The notes under the pieces are model-generated. The model was not told where the DNA came from and searched no databases. It saw only the letters and a list, made by a program, of their open reading frames with translations. Shown one piece after another: positions 41,288-50,220 of a stretch of DNA of 64,000 nt; within the stretch, counting starts at the first letter, position 1, and every line of letters starts with the position of its first letter. Position numbers and translations under genes: made by a program. Where the stretch lies: assembly GCA_902779355.1 (NCBI GenBank), contig CACZBF010000010.1:1-64000 (forward strand), written 5' to 3'. Source of the DNA: an uncultured Lachnospiraceae bacterium. Lineage in GTDB: Bacteria; Bacillota; Clostridia; Lachnospirales; Lachnospiraceae.

Positions 41288-41310
41288 TTGAAAAAAAGGA
41301 GGAACTAAAA

Positions 41311-42945
41311 ATGAGAAAGAAGTTATATCCGTTTTTGTTGACGGGGATGCTGGCGGCTGCCATGCTGACCGGGTGTACACAGACAAGAGAGGCTGTCAGT
41401 ACACCGGATACGGAGACAAAGACTGCCGAAGCACCGGGTACAACGGAGGCGCCGGCACAGGAGCAGAGCGACGAAGAAAAAGCCGCAGAGGTGGCGGCAC
41501 TCATCGATGCGATCTATGTGCAGGAAAGGACAGATGAAACAGACGAACTCTGTGCGCAAGCGAAGGCAGCATGGGATGCGCTGACAGATGCACAGAAGGA
41601 GCTGGTGGAAGGCGAAAATGCGGATCCGGATTATTTCGGTAGGGATACCGGCGATGCCTCGAAAGATGATCCGTTGAATGCGGACGGAATCGGAGAAAAG
41701 GAGATCCTTGTCGTAAGTTTCGGAACTTCCTTTAATGATAGCCGCGCAGAGGATATTGGCGGCATCGAGAAGGCCATTCAGGAAGCGAACCCGGATTGGG
41801 ATGTCCGCAGAGCGTTTACGGCACAGATCATCATCAATCATATTCAGTCGAGAGACGGTGAGAAGATCGACAATGTAGAGCAGGCATTGCAGCGCGCGGT
41901 CGATAATGGGGTCAAAACGCTCGTGATACAGCCGACGCATCTCATGCACGGCGCGGAATATGATGAGTTATCAGAGGCAGTGGCCGGCTATGCAAACAAA
42001 TTTGACGAGATCGTGATCGCAGAGCCTTTGCTCGGAGAAGTCGGTGCAGATGCATCCGTGATCAATGAAGATAAGAAGATCGTCGCGGAAGCTATTGTTG
42101 CGGAAGCAGTCAAAGATGCCGGATATGACAGCTTGAAGGATGCCGCGGAAGATGGGACAGCCTTTGTCTTTATGGGCCACGGCACCGCGCACACGGCAAA
42201 GGTTAGCTACAGTCAGATGGCAACGCAGATGAAAGATCTCGGCTATGACAATGTCTTCATCGGTACGGTAGAAGGAGAACCTGAGGAAACCGCCTGTGAA
42301 AATATCATTGCAGAAGTGAAAGACGCAGGTTATCAGAAGGTCATCCTGCGGCCGCTCATGGTCGTGGCCGGCGATCATGCCAACAATGATATGGCAGGCG
42401 ATGATGAGGATAGCTGGAAGAGCATGTTCACAGCGGACGGCGATTTTGAAAAACTTGATTGTCAGATCGCCGGACTCGGCAGGATCCCGGAGGTGCAGGC
42501 ACTGTATGTCGTACATACGGCGAATGGGATCAAGGACCTCTCATCTGGCGGAGCAGATAAAGCAGCAACTGCATCTGCAGATGTTCCTGCAGACGGAACC
42601 TATGATGCAAAATTCACAACCGACAGCACCATGTTTAAGGTGAATGAAGCGTGCCACGATGGCGGCACGCTGACCGTCAAAGACGGAGATATGGTGATCC
42701 ATATCAGCCTGCCTTCCAAGAATATCGTCAATCTTTATCCGGGTTTTGCAGCCGATGCGCAGAAAGAGGGTGCGGTACTTTTGGAGCCCACGGTGGATAC
42801 CGTGACTTACGACGACGGCACGACGGAAGAAGTTTACGGTTTTGATGTGCCGGTACCGTATCTGGACAAGGAGTTTGATCTTGCATTGATCGGGACAAAG
42901 GGAAAGTGGTATGACCACAAAGTATCTGTTTCCACACGGCAGTAA
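41311..42945 (+). CDS. cbiK: Exported lipoprotein CbiK-type cobaltochelatase with C-terminal surface domain
   Basis: The 544-residue protein starts with a lipoprotein signal (MLAAAMLTGC, Cys22). Residues 130-405 are an anaerobic sirohydrochlorin cobaltochelatase (CbiK) domain: ILVVSFGTSFNDSR, IQPTHLMHGAEYDE, FVFMGHGTAHTAK and VVAGDHANNDMAG provide the metal and substrate His residues. Residues 428-540 are a separate beta-type domain (FTTDSTMFKVNEACH ... LIGTKGKWYDHKV) of a kind common on clostridial surface proteins linked to iron or cobalamin uptake. CbiK normally inserts Co2+ into sirohydrochlorin in the cytoplasm; here it should face outward, which resembles the periplasmic CbiK of Desulfovibrio. 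AAAGGAGGA precedes ATG 41311. First gene after the riboswitch. No cytoplasmic CbiK or CbiX is seen in the window. Confidence 0.9.
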   Translation: MRKKLYPFLLTGMLAAAMLTGCTQTREAVSTPDTETKTAEAPGTTEAPAQEQSDEEKAAEVAALIDAIYVQERTDETDELCAQAKAAWDALTDAQKELVEGENADPDYFGRDTGDASKDDPLNADGIGEKEILVVSFGTSFNDSRAEDIGGIEKAIQEANPDWDVRRAFTAQIIINHIQSRDGEKIDNVEQALQRAVDNGVKTLVIQPTHLMHGAEYDELSEAVAGYANKFDEIVIAEPLLGEVGADASVINEDKKIVAEAIVAEAVKDAGYDSLKDAAEDGTAFVFMGHGTAHTAKVSYSQMATQMKDLGYDNVFIGTVEGEPEETACENIIAEVKDAGYQKVILRPLMVVAGDHANNDMAGDDEDSWKSMFTADGDFEKLDCQIAGLGRIPEVQALYVVHTANGIKDLSSGGADKAATASADVPADGTYDAKFTTDSTMFKVNEACHDGGTLTVKDGDMVIHISLPSKNIVNLYPGFAADAQKEGAVLLEPTVDTVTYDDGTTEEVYGFDVPVPYLDKEFDLALIGTKGKWYDHKVSVSTRQ

Positions 42946-44512
42946 AAAAGAGGTCCGTTTTCCCAAAAGAAGGGATCTCTCAAAACGGATCATGGGATTG
43001 TGCGGCAGCGTGGCAGTCACGCTGCTGTGCTTTCTTTTGTTGACCTCCTGTGCGACACAGACAGTTCCTGAGCCCTCTGGGGAGGAACAAGGCGTATTGT
43101 CTGTTGAGATTACTCTGGAGGGTGGTTCCGGGAAAGCGTGGATTGAATCTCCTGTTTCGGTGGAAAAGACGGAGGATGGCTATCTCGCCACTTTGATCTG
43201 GAGCAGCGAAAACTATGACTATATGCTGGTGGATGGACAGCGATACGACAATGAGAACCCGGGCGGACCTTCTACGTTCACGATTCCGGTAAAGAGTTTG
43301 GATACACCGTTTCCCGTCATCGCGGATACGATCGCGATGAGTAAACCGCATGAGATCGAATATACGATCTATTGGGAAACAGAAGAGGGAGCAGCAACCG
43401 ATAAAGATCCGTCTCACATTGCAACAGAGGCATCTTCAACACTTGTTCCAGGCAGCAATATCGACGGCCCTGCATTTTCTTCTCTGGAGAAAACAGGGGA
43501 GATGCCGCTCTCTTATGCGAAGCAGTTTTCCGTGGAGGAATATGGCGATTACCGGCTGCTCCGGATTGAGGGATACGATGCATATCTGATTGTCCCAAAG
43601 GGAGCAGCAATCCCTGCAGAACTGCCGGAGGGCGTGACGGTCTTGCAAAAGCCGTTTGACAGGACCTATCTCGTCTCCACTTCAGTGATGGATCTCATTT
43701 GCGCACTGGACTGTTTGCCCATGGTGCGTCTAACGGGAACAAAAGCGGAGGATTGGTACATTGAGGAGGCAAAAGAGGCGCTTAATGCGGGAACGTTGCT
43801 TTATGCAGGGAAATACCGCACACCGGATTATGAGCTGCTGCTGAAAGAAGGATGCAATCTGGCGATCGAAAACACGATGATCGAACATGATCCGGCCGTG
43901 AAAGAAAAACTAACGGAACTGGGGATCCCGGTACTGGTAGAGAACTCCAGTTATGAAACCCATCCCCTCGGGCGCCTGGAATGGATCAAGGTGTATGGTC
44001 TGCTTTTTGACCGGGAGCAGGAGGCAAAGGACTTTTATGATGCACAGCTGCAGCTGATCGAGCCGGTCATGGAACAACCGGCGACGGGCGTAAAAGTTGC
44101 TTTCTTTTCCGTGACTTCGGGTGGGCAGATCACGGTGCGTAAGCCCGGCGATTATATCTCAAAAATGATCGAACTCTCCGGAGGAACCTATGTATCTCCT
44201 TCCGGGATCGGTGATGCGGCACAGATGCTGTCGACCGTGAACGTGCAGATGGAGGATTTTTATGCGGCGGCCAGGAATGCAGATATCCTGATCTATAACA
44301 GTACGATCGAAGAGGAACTGGTATCCATAGAAGATCTGATCAAAAAGAATGCATTGTTCGCGGATTTTCAGGCTGTCAGAAACAAAGAAGTGTACTGTAC
44401 CGGCAAAGACTTTTTCCAGCAGGTCACGGGAATGGCTGCATTTATGGAAGACCTGCAGGCAATCTTTACAAAGAACGGACATTCACTGTCCTATATCGAG
44501 AAATTGGAGTGA
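42911..44512 (+). CDS. Substrate-binding lipoprotein of a cobalamin/iron-type ABC importer, with extra N-terminal domain
   Basis: The 533-residue protein has a lipoprotein signal (LLCFLLLTSC, Cys47) with a long, basic N-region. Residues 60-165 are a beta domain (EGGSGKAWIESPVSV, WSSENYDYMLVDGQRYDNENPG-type, ADTIAMSKPHEIEYTIYW), recurrent in clostridial iron/heme uptake proteins and probably related in role to the tail of the CbiK protein. Residues 190-530 are a BtuF/FhuD-type bilobal binding fold. It would catch cobalamin, a precursor or a similar tetrapyrrole outside and pass it to the permease. ATG 42911 overlaps the CbiK gene by 35 bases; a ribosome site AAAGGGAAAG supports it, though ATG 42992 would give a shorter signal. 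Confidence 0.88.
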   Translation: MTTKYLFPHGSKKEVRFPKRRDLSKRIMGLCGSVAVTLLCFLLLTSCATQTVPEPSGEEQGVLSVEITLEGGSGKAWIESPVSVEKTEDGYLATLIWSSENYDYMLVDGQRYDNENPGGPSTFTIPVKSLDTPFPVIADTIAMSKPHEIEYTIYWETEEGAATDKDPSHIATEASSTLVPGSNIDGPAFSSLEKTGEMPLSYAKQFSVEEYGDYRLLRIEGYDAYLIVPKGAAIPAELPEGVTVLQKPFDRTYLVSTSVMDLICALDCLPMVRLTGTKAEDWYIEEAKEALNAGTLLYAGKYRTPDYELLLKEGCNLAIENTMIEHDPAVKEKLTELGIPVLVENSSYETHPLGRLEWIKVYGLLFDREQEAKDFYDAQLQLIEPVMEQPATGVKVAFFSVTSGGQITVRKPGDYISKMIELSGGTYVSPSGIGDAAQMLSTVNVQMEDFYAAARNADILIYNSTIEEELVSIEDLIKKNALFADFQAVRNKEVYCTGKDFFQQVTGMAAFMEDLQAIFTKNGHSLSYIEKLE

Positions 44513-44513
44513 A

Positions 44514-45536
44514 ATGAATCAAAAACGGTTTATCCTGACAATGATAGGACTATGCATCGCCCTCGTTTTCCTTGCGGTTCTCAGTCTCTTTTCCGGGAGC
44601 GTTCCAATCTCTGTTTCCGAACTGAAAGAGATCATGTTCGGACAGGTGAAAGAGGGGATGAATGTCAACATTTTGTTTCAGATCCGTCTACCGCGGCTGA
44701 TCGGCGCGATGGTGACCGGCAGTGCGCTGGCACTTTCCGGCTATCTGCTGCAGACGTTTTTTCATAATCCCATCGCGGGACCGTTTGTGCTGGGGATTTC
44801 TTCCGGTGCGAAGCTTACGGTTGCGTTTGCGATGGTGTTTCTTCTGTCGAAGGGATGGAAGATCGGATCTGCTGGGATGGTGTTGGCGGCATTTGCCGGC
44901 GCAATGGCAGTCATGCTTTTTGTTCTGCTTCTTTCGCTGAAAGTACGGAGTATGAGTATTCTGGTGGTCTGCGGCATCATGGTGGGCTATATCTGCGCAG
45001 CAGTGACAGATCTTATCGTGACGTTTGCGGATGATTCCAACATTGTGAATCTCCACAACTGGTCGCTGGGCAGCCTTTCGGGGATTGGAATCCCGGAGGT
45101 GGAGTTGATGTCTGTGATCGTGCTCGGGTGTTTTTTGTTTGTTCTGTTTCTGTCCAAGCCCATCGGTGCACTCAGACTGGGAGAAGCATACGCCGCCAGC
45201 GTCGGTGTGAATGTGAGGCTGCTGCGGGTCTTTCTGATCCTGGCCTCGAGCCTTCTCGCGGCATGCGTGACGGCGTTTGTGGGACCGGTTTCCTTCGTCG
45301 GCATCGCAGTTCCGCATCTTGTGAAGGGGGCAATCGGGACGACTTCGCCGTGGAGAATGATTCCGGTTTGTTTTCTCGGCGGGGCAGCTGTAACAATGCT
45401 TTGCGATCTGATCGCTAGAACGTTCTTTGCGCCGACAGAAGTCAGTATCAGTTCAGTGACAGCGGTGTTGCTGGTGCCGGTGGTGCTCTGGATCCTGTTG
45501 AAAAAGAAAAAAGAAGGTGGTGGGCCTTATGCATGA
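44514..45536 (+). CDS. FecCD/BtuC-family ABC importer permease
   Basis: The 340-residue membrane protein has about ten helices in the FecCD pattern: RLPRLIGAMVTGSALALSGYLLQT, NPIAGPFVLGISSGAKL, 'VGPVSFVGIAVPHLVK' and the C-terminal VLLVPVVLWILLKKKK. It would form the channel for the ligand caught by the lipoprotein upstream. ATG 44514 is used (one base after the previous stop); an earlier open frame overlapping the binding-protein gene is meaningless. The last eight bases overlap the ATPase-CbiP fusion gene. Position under a cobalamin riboswitch makes a corrinoid or precursor the most likely cargo, but siderophore importers share this fold. Confidence 0.92.
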   Translation: MNQKRFILTMIGLCIALVFLAVLSLFSGSVPISVSELKEIMFGQVKEGMNVNILFQIRLPRLIGAMVTGSALALSGYLLQTFFHNPIAGPFVLGISSGAKLTVAFAMVFLLSKGWKIGSAGMVLAAFAGAMAVMLFVLLLSLKVRSMSILVVCGIMVGYICAAVTDLIVTFADDSNIVNLHNWSLGSLSGIGIPEVELMSVIVLGCFLFVLFLSKPIGALRLGEAYAASVGVNVRLLRVFLILASSLLAACVTAFVGPVSFVGIAVPHLVKGAIGTTSPWRMIPVCFLGGAAVTMLCDLIARTFFAPTEVSISSVTAVLLVPVVLWILLKKKKEGGGPYA

Positions 45537-47829
45537 ATCGCAGGGTATCCGGACAGAGGCACTCACCATCGGGTATGACAGTGATCTGATCAAGGAGATC
45601 ACCTTTGCGGTCAGAGGCGGCGAGATCGTCAGCGTGATCGGACCGAACGGCTGTGGAAAGTCCACCTTGTTGAAAACACTGGCGGGACATCTGAAGGAAA
45701 GAGGCGGATTCGTCTATCTGGACGGAAAAAAGAGGACGTCTTTTGATAAAAAAGAGATTGCAAAACGCCTGTCCATGGTGATGACAGAGCGGATCAATCC
45801 GGAGTTGATGACGTGTCGCGATGTAGTTGCGACAGGGAGATATCCTTACACGGGACATCTTGGGATACTCAGCGAGTCAGATCAAAAGGTCATCGAAGAG
45901 GCACTCAACTCCGTGGATGCGCAGGAGATTGCAGACCGCCTGTTTTCCAATATCAGCGACGGACAGCGGCAGCGCATCATGCTGGCAAGGGCGGTAGCGC
46001 AAGAGCCGGATATTCTGATCCTGGATGAGCCGACTTCTTATCTGGATCTCAAATACCGGATCGAACTGCTGACGGAGATCAGGAAACTGACCAAAGAAAA
46101 AGGCATCGCAGTGCTTTTATCCATCCATGAATTAGAAGCGGCGATGCGGATCTCGGATACAGTTGTTGCGATGAACCGTGAAGGCGTGCAAAGGATCGGC
46201 AGCGTGGAGGAGGTTTTCACGGAGTCGTTTATTAGGAAACTGTACGGGATCGAAGGCATGGATGTCTCTATTCTGGGAAGCGTGCCGTGGAAAGTTGGTT
46301 ATATCAAAAAGCCCTGTGTCAATACAACCGGAAAAGCAAAAGTGATCATGGTACAGGGCACGATGTCGAATGTCGGAAAGAGTCTGCTGGCAGCTGCGTT
46401 ATGCAGGATCTTTACGGAAGACGGGTATCGCACGGCACCCTTCAAGTCACAGAACATGGCGCTCAATTCCTATGTTACGAAAGATGGACTGGAGATGGGA
46501 AGGGCGCAGGTGATGCAGGCGGAGTGCTGCAGGAGAGAGCCTGCTGTCGAGATGAACCCGATCCTGTTGAAACCGGTCAGTGATCATCGGTCACAGGTCA
46601 TCGTGAACGGTCGCCCGGTTTCCAATATGAATGTGAAGGAATATTACGCTTACAAGAAGGACTGTATTCCGGTTATTATAGAGGCATTTGGCCGCCTGTC
46701 CGAAACTTCGGAGATCATTGTGGTGGAAGGCGCCGGATCACCGGCGGAACTGAATCTGAAGGATGGCGATATTGTCAATATGGGGCTCGCCGCGCTTCTT
46801 TCGGCCCCTGTGATCCTGGTGGGGGATATTGATCGTGGCGGTATTTTTGCGCAGCTGATCGGCACGGTCGATCTTTTGGAGGTGGACGAACGCGAGAGGA
46901 TTGCAGGACTCGTAGTGAATAAATTCCGCGGTGATGAAGCATTTTTTGCTAAAGGGATCGAGATCCTGGAGAGCAAAACAAAGAAACCGGTGCTTGGAAC
47001 GATCCCGTATCTGTCGCTTTTGTTTGAGGAGGAGGACTCCCTTTCCGATAGGCTGGGATCACACGAAAAAAAGCCTTTTCAAATTGCAGTGGTGCGTCTG
47101 CCGCATATGGCAAACTATACCGATTTTGCCACGTTCGATCAATTGGAAGATGTCGGCGTTTCCTATACCGATCGGGCGGAGGATCTGATGGACAGTGACC
47201 TCATCCTCCTTCCCGGGACAAAAAATACGATTGAGGATCTGAGATGGCTGAAAAAAACGGGTCTTTATAATGTGATCCTTTCAGAGGCAAAAAAAGAGAA
47301 ACTGATCATCGGGATCTGCGGAGGCTATCAGATCCTCGGCAAATGGATTCGTGATCCGGCGCATACAGAGTGCGGCGGCGAGGAAGAAGGACTAGGTCTT
47401 CTGGATATGGAGACCGTGTTTGGGACGGAGAAGATCCGTACCGTGTTTGAAGGTGTTGTCGAGGATGCGGAGGAGTCCCTTGCTGCTTTAAGAGGATGCC
47501 GCGTGAAAGGATATGAGATCCATATGGGAAACACCCGGATTGCAGAAGGTATGCGGTCTTTCACGTCCGGCGGTACCGGGTGCTGTAAGGGCACGGTGTA
47601 CGGAACTTATGTGCATGGATTTTTTGATTGCAAGGAAATAGCGGCAGGCGTGTTGCGTTCAGCTGCTGCAAAGAGCAGAAAACAGATTGATACAATCGGA
47701 TTGACGGATTACGTAGAGTACAAAGATAAACAGTATGCGAAGCTGGCAGCGACCGTAAGAGCGCATCTGGACATGAAAAAGATCTACGAAATGATGGGAC
47801 TGCCTTATGACAAGAACGGAACTGTTTGA
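45529..47829 (+). CDS. cbiP: Natural fusion of importer ATPase (BtuD/FecE-like) and cobyric acid synthase CbiP
   Basis: One 766-residue frame holds two complete enzymes. Residues 1-255 are an ABC ATPase: Walker A GPNGCGKST, signature NISDGQRQR, Walker B DILILDEP and the switch His in LLSIHELEAA. Residues 272-766 are CbiP: P-loop GTMSNVGKS, APFKSQNMALNSYVTKDG, 'VVEGAGSPAELNLKDGDIVN', and a glutamine amidotransferase part with IGICGGYQILGKW (Cys nucleophile) and GTYVHGFFD (His). CbiP amidates adenosylcobyrinate diamide at four positions. The linker (255-270) is short. No stop or frameshift lies between them; an internal ATG at 46348 has only a weak ribosome site. A fusion would place a biosynthetic enzyme on the importer. 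Confidence 0.92.
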   Translation: MHESQGIRTEALTIGYDSDLIKEITFAVRGGEIVSVIGPNGCGKSTLLKTLAGHLKERGGFVYLDGKKRTSFDKKEIAKRLSMVMTERINPELMTCRDVVATGRYPYTGHLGILSESDQKVIEEALNSVDAQEIADRLFSNISDGQRQRIMLARAVAQEPDILILDEPTSYLDLKYRIELLTEIRKLTKEKGIAVLLSIHELEAAMRISDTVVAMNREGVQRIGSVEEVFTESFIRKLYGIEGMDVSILGSVPWKVGYIKKPCVNTTGKAKVIMVQGTMSNVGKSLLAAALCRIFTEDGYRTAPFKSQNMALNSYVTKDGLEMGRAQVMQAECCRREPAVEMNPILLKPVSDHRSQVIVNGRPVSNMNVKEYYAYKKDCIPVIIEAFGRLSETSEIIVVEGAGSPAELNLKDGDIVNMGLAALLSAPVILVGDIDRGGIFAQLIGTVDLLEVDERERIAGLVVNKFRGDEAFFAKGIEILESKTKKPVLGTIPYLSLLFEEEDSLSDRLGSHEKKPFQIAVVRLPHMANYTDFATFDQLEDVGVSYTDRAEDLMDSDLILLPGTKNTIEDLRWLKKTGLYNVILSEAKKEKLIIGICGGYQILGKWIRDPAHTECGGEEEGLGLLDMETVFGTEKIRTVFEGVVEDAEESLAALRGCRVKGYEIHMGNTRIAEGMRSFTSGGTGCCKGTVYGTYVHGFFDCKEIAAGVLRSAAAKSRKQIDTIGLTDYVEYKDKQYAKLAATVRAHLDMKKIYEMMGLPYDKNGTV

Positions 47830-48889
47830 ATTGCAGGCAGAAATGCCGGATGAGGAAATCTATACAAAGATCAAAAAGAATTGGGACAGCCTTGCAAAGC
47901 CAATCGACGGGCTGGGCGCATTTGAAGAGATCCATTGCAGGATCGGCGCGATCAGGGGAAACTGCCATCCGAATCTCTCAAAAAAAGAACTTCTGATCCT
48001 TTGCGCTGACAATGGCGTGGTGGCGGAAGGTGTTACGCAGACCGGACAGGAAGTGACGGCACAGGTCGCGGCGCTTATGGCGAAGGGGAAAAGCTCTGTC
48101 GGAATCATGGCAAAGGACTATCCGTTATCGATTGTGCCTGTGGATATCGGGATTAACAGCACGCAGAAGATTGAAGGGCTCTTGGATAAAAGAGTCGCAC
48201 CCGGCACAAGAAACTTCGTATGTGAACCGGCGATGACGAGGGAAGAATGCTTATCAGCTGTCGGGATCGGGATAGAGCTGGTACAGGACGCCAAAAAACG
48301 GGAGACTGGGCTTATTCTGACCGGAGAAATGGGGATCGGCAATACTACAACGAGTACGGCCTTGCTCTGTGCACTGACTGGCGCCGATCCGGATACAGTT
48401 ACGGGACGCGGGGCAGGGCTTGACGACGCCGGTCTGCAAAAAAAGAAAGCAGTGATCGCAGAAGGACTTAGTTTTCATGGTCTCACGGAGATTGACAGGC
48501 CCTTGAGCAGGGAAGCAGCTTTTGATGCTTTATGCAAAGTGGGTGGATTGGACCTGGCGGGAATGGTCGGTATTTTTCTCGGCGGTATGCGTTGTGGCCT
48601 GCCGGTCGTGATCGACGGACTGATCAGCGCCGTGGCGGCACTCATGGCGGAGCATTTGGTGCCCGGATGCAAGGCGTTTATGATCGCCTCCCATGCAGGT
48701 AAGGAACAGGGGTGCGAGCAGGTACTACAGGCTCTTGGCCTGCACAGCGTGATCGATGCGCAGATGGCGCTCGGAGAGGGAACGGGTGCGGTGCTGCTGC
48801 TTCCGATGCTCGATATGGCAGCTGCACTGTACGAGGAAGGAACCGGTTTTTCAGACACGGAGATCGCGGAATACAAGAGGCTGCACTGA
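47807..48889 (+). CDS. cobT: Nicotinate-nucleotide:dimethylbenzimidazole phosphoribosyltransferase
   Basis: CobT activates the lower-ligand base to its alpha-ribazole phosphate form. The 360-residue product has the family blocks DSLAKPIDGLGAFEEI, LLILCADNGVVAEGVTQTG, 'TGEMGIGNTTTSTALLCAL' and the C-terminal LGEGTGAVLLLPMLDMA with the catalytic Glu. It overlaps cbiP by 23 bases, so the two are translationally coupled. No bluB or bza genes for making dimethylbenzimidazole are present in the window, so the base may be imported, made elsewhere or replaced by another one, since CobT accepts several bases. Confidence 0.96.
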   Translation: MTRTELFELQAEMPDEEIYTKIKKNWDSLAKPIDGLGAFEEIHCRIGAIRGNCHPNLSKKELLILCADNGVVAEGVTQTGQEVTAQVAALMAKGKSSVGIMAKDYPLSIVPVDIGINSTQKIEGLLDKRVAPGTRNFVCEPAMTREECLSAVGIGIELVQDAKKRETGLILTGEMGIGNTTTSTALLCALTGADPDTVTGRGAGLDDAGLQKKKAVIAEGLSFHGLTEIDRPLSREAAFDALCKVGGLDLAGMVGIFLGGMRCGLPVVIDGLISAVAALMAEHLVPGCKAFMIASHAGKEQGCEQVLQALGLHSVIDAQMALGEGTGAVLLLPMLDMAAALYEEGTGFSDTEIAEYKRLH

Positions 48890-49419
48890 TGATACTATTT
48901 GTGACAGGAAAACCGGATAGTGGGAAATCGAGGATCGCAGAAGACAGAGCTGTGCAGATGGCGCATGGGAATCTTTATTATGTGGCGACGATGAAGATCT
49001 ATGATGAAGAGGGCGAAAAAAGAGTGGAAAAGCACCGCCGGCAGAGAGCCGGAAAAGGCTTTGTCACAATCGAGTGTCCGTTTGCGGTCCGTCAGGTGTT
49101 GACGGCCATGAAAACGCCGGAATCAAGCACTCTGCTTCTGGAATGCATCCCGAATCTGATCGGAAATGAAATGTTTGAAAATCCGGAGCGGCAGATGCCG
49201 GATGCAGATGGGATCGAACGATTTTTGGATCCTTTGTATGAGGAACTTTGTGAGATGGCAAAAGCAGTAGATAATCTGGTGATCGTCAGCGCGGAGTATG
49301 ATGCGCTCAGCCCGGAAGGAAAAACGGAATCTGACTGGGAAACGTCGATCTACATTGCGGCGATCGAGGCCATGAACAGGAGACTGACACTTTTTGCGGA
49401 TGAGGTAGTGCGGCCATGA
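48889..49419 (+). CDS. cobU: Adenosylcobinamide kinase / adenosylcobinamide-phosphate guanylyltransferase
   Basis: CobU phosphorylates adenosylcobinamide and then adds GMP to give adenosylcobinamide-GDP. The 176-residue protein begins MILFVTGKPDSGKSRIAED (P-loop), then shows VEKHRRQRAGKGFVTIE, where the guanylylated His lies, and ends VSAEYDAL. The start shares its A with the cobT stop (TGATG). An open frame upstream to 48712 lies inside cobT and is ignored. CobU here is slightly divergent in the middle; length is typical. Confidence 0.9.
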   Translation: MILFVTGKPDSGKSRIAEDRAVQMAHGNLYYVATMKIYDEEGEKRVEKHRRQRAGKGFVTIECPFAVRQVLTAMKTPESSTLLLECIPNLIGNEMFENPERQMPDADGIERFLDPLYEELCEMAKAVDNLVIVSAEYDALSPEGKTESDWETSIYIAAIEAMNRRLTLFADEVVRP

Positions 49420-50204
49420 AACAGATCTTTCGGTGGATTTCGGTATCGCTGTCGCTCTATTCCAAAATCCCGATGCCGCAGTTTGTATGGCAGGAAAAGG
49501 ATAGGAGAGGAAGTTTGTTGTTTTTCCCGTTGGTGGGGATCATCATTGCGCTCCTTATGTACGGCACGGATTGGATACTGATCCGGGTGAATGCGCCGGT
49601 TTTTGTGGAGGCCTTGCTTCTGACAGCATTGCCGATCGTCGTGACAGGTGGATTTCATCTGGATGGGTATATGGATACCACAGACGCGCTGTGCTCGTAT
49701 GCATCGCGTGAACGAAAACTGGAGATTTTAAAGGACCCCCATTGCGGTGCGTTTGCGATCATAGGGCTTGTGAAAATGGTGCTCCTGCTTCTGGCTTGTA
49801 TGTATGTAATCGTGGATGCAGGGATGCTCCGGACTTCCCTGGTGACAGGTGGGATCTTTGTGCTCAGCAGATGTTTTTGCGCATTACTTTCCCTACAGAT
49901 GAAAAAAGCAAGGCCGGAAGGTATGCTGCATGATGAGACAAAAGATGCAGGAAAGGGCGTTTTGGCAGGTGTCTGGATCTTTTTGCTGATGTCTTCCGGT
50001 ATGATGCTGGTGCAGGATCTTTGGCATACTCTGCCGGTGTTGGGCGCATTTGTGCTGATGTCGCTTTTTTATCGATGGAAGATGCAGAAGGAATTTGGCG
50101 GAGCCACGGGGGATACCGCAGGGTTTTTTGTGGTGAATGCAGAGACGCTTTCGTGTGTTGTGTATGCAGCAAGTCTCTGGTTGCAAGGCCTGTTCGAGGG
50201 ATAA
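49416..50204 (+). CDS. cobS: Adenosylcobinamide-GDP ribazoletransferase (cobalamin synthase)
   Basis: CobS is the membrane enzyme that joins adenosylcobinamide-GDP and alpha-ribazole(-phosphate). The 262 residues have the family start SVSLSLYSKIPMPQFVWQ, 'LTALPIVVTGGFHLDGYMDT' with the conserved Asp-Gly-x-x-Asp-Thr, and about six helices, ending GGATGDTAGFFVVNAE, another conserved acidic motif. It overlaps cobU by four bases (ATGA). It would work with CobU, CobT and CobC, all encoded beside it, to complete the nucleotide loop at the membrane. Confidence 0.95.
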   Translation: MKQIFRWISVSLSLYSKIPMPQFVWQEKDRRGSLLFFPLVGIIIALLMYGTDWILIRVNAPVFVEALLLTALPIVVTGGFHLDGYMDTTDALCSYASRERKLEILKDPHCGAFAIIGLVKMVLLLLACMYVIVDAGMLRTSLVTGGIFVLSRCFCALLSLQMKKARPEGMLHDETKDAGKGVLAGVWIFLLMSSGMMLVQDLWHTLPVLGAFVLMSLFYRWKMQKEFGGATGDTAGFFVVNAETLSCVVYAASLWLQGLFEG

Positions 50205-50220
50205 GAGAGGAGAGTATGCA

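Noticed and set aside
46348..47829. Separate cbiP gene starting at internal ATG 46348
   Set aside because: The frame is continuous from the ATPase with no stop, and the internal ATG lacks a good ribosome site, so the fused reading is preferred; a minor internal product cannot be excluded.
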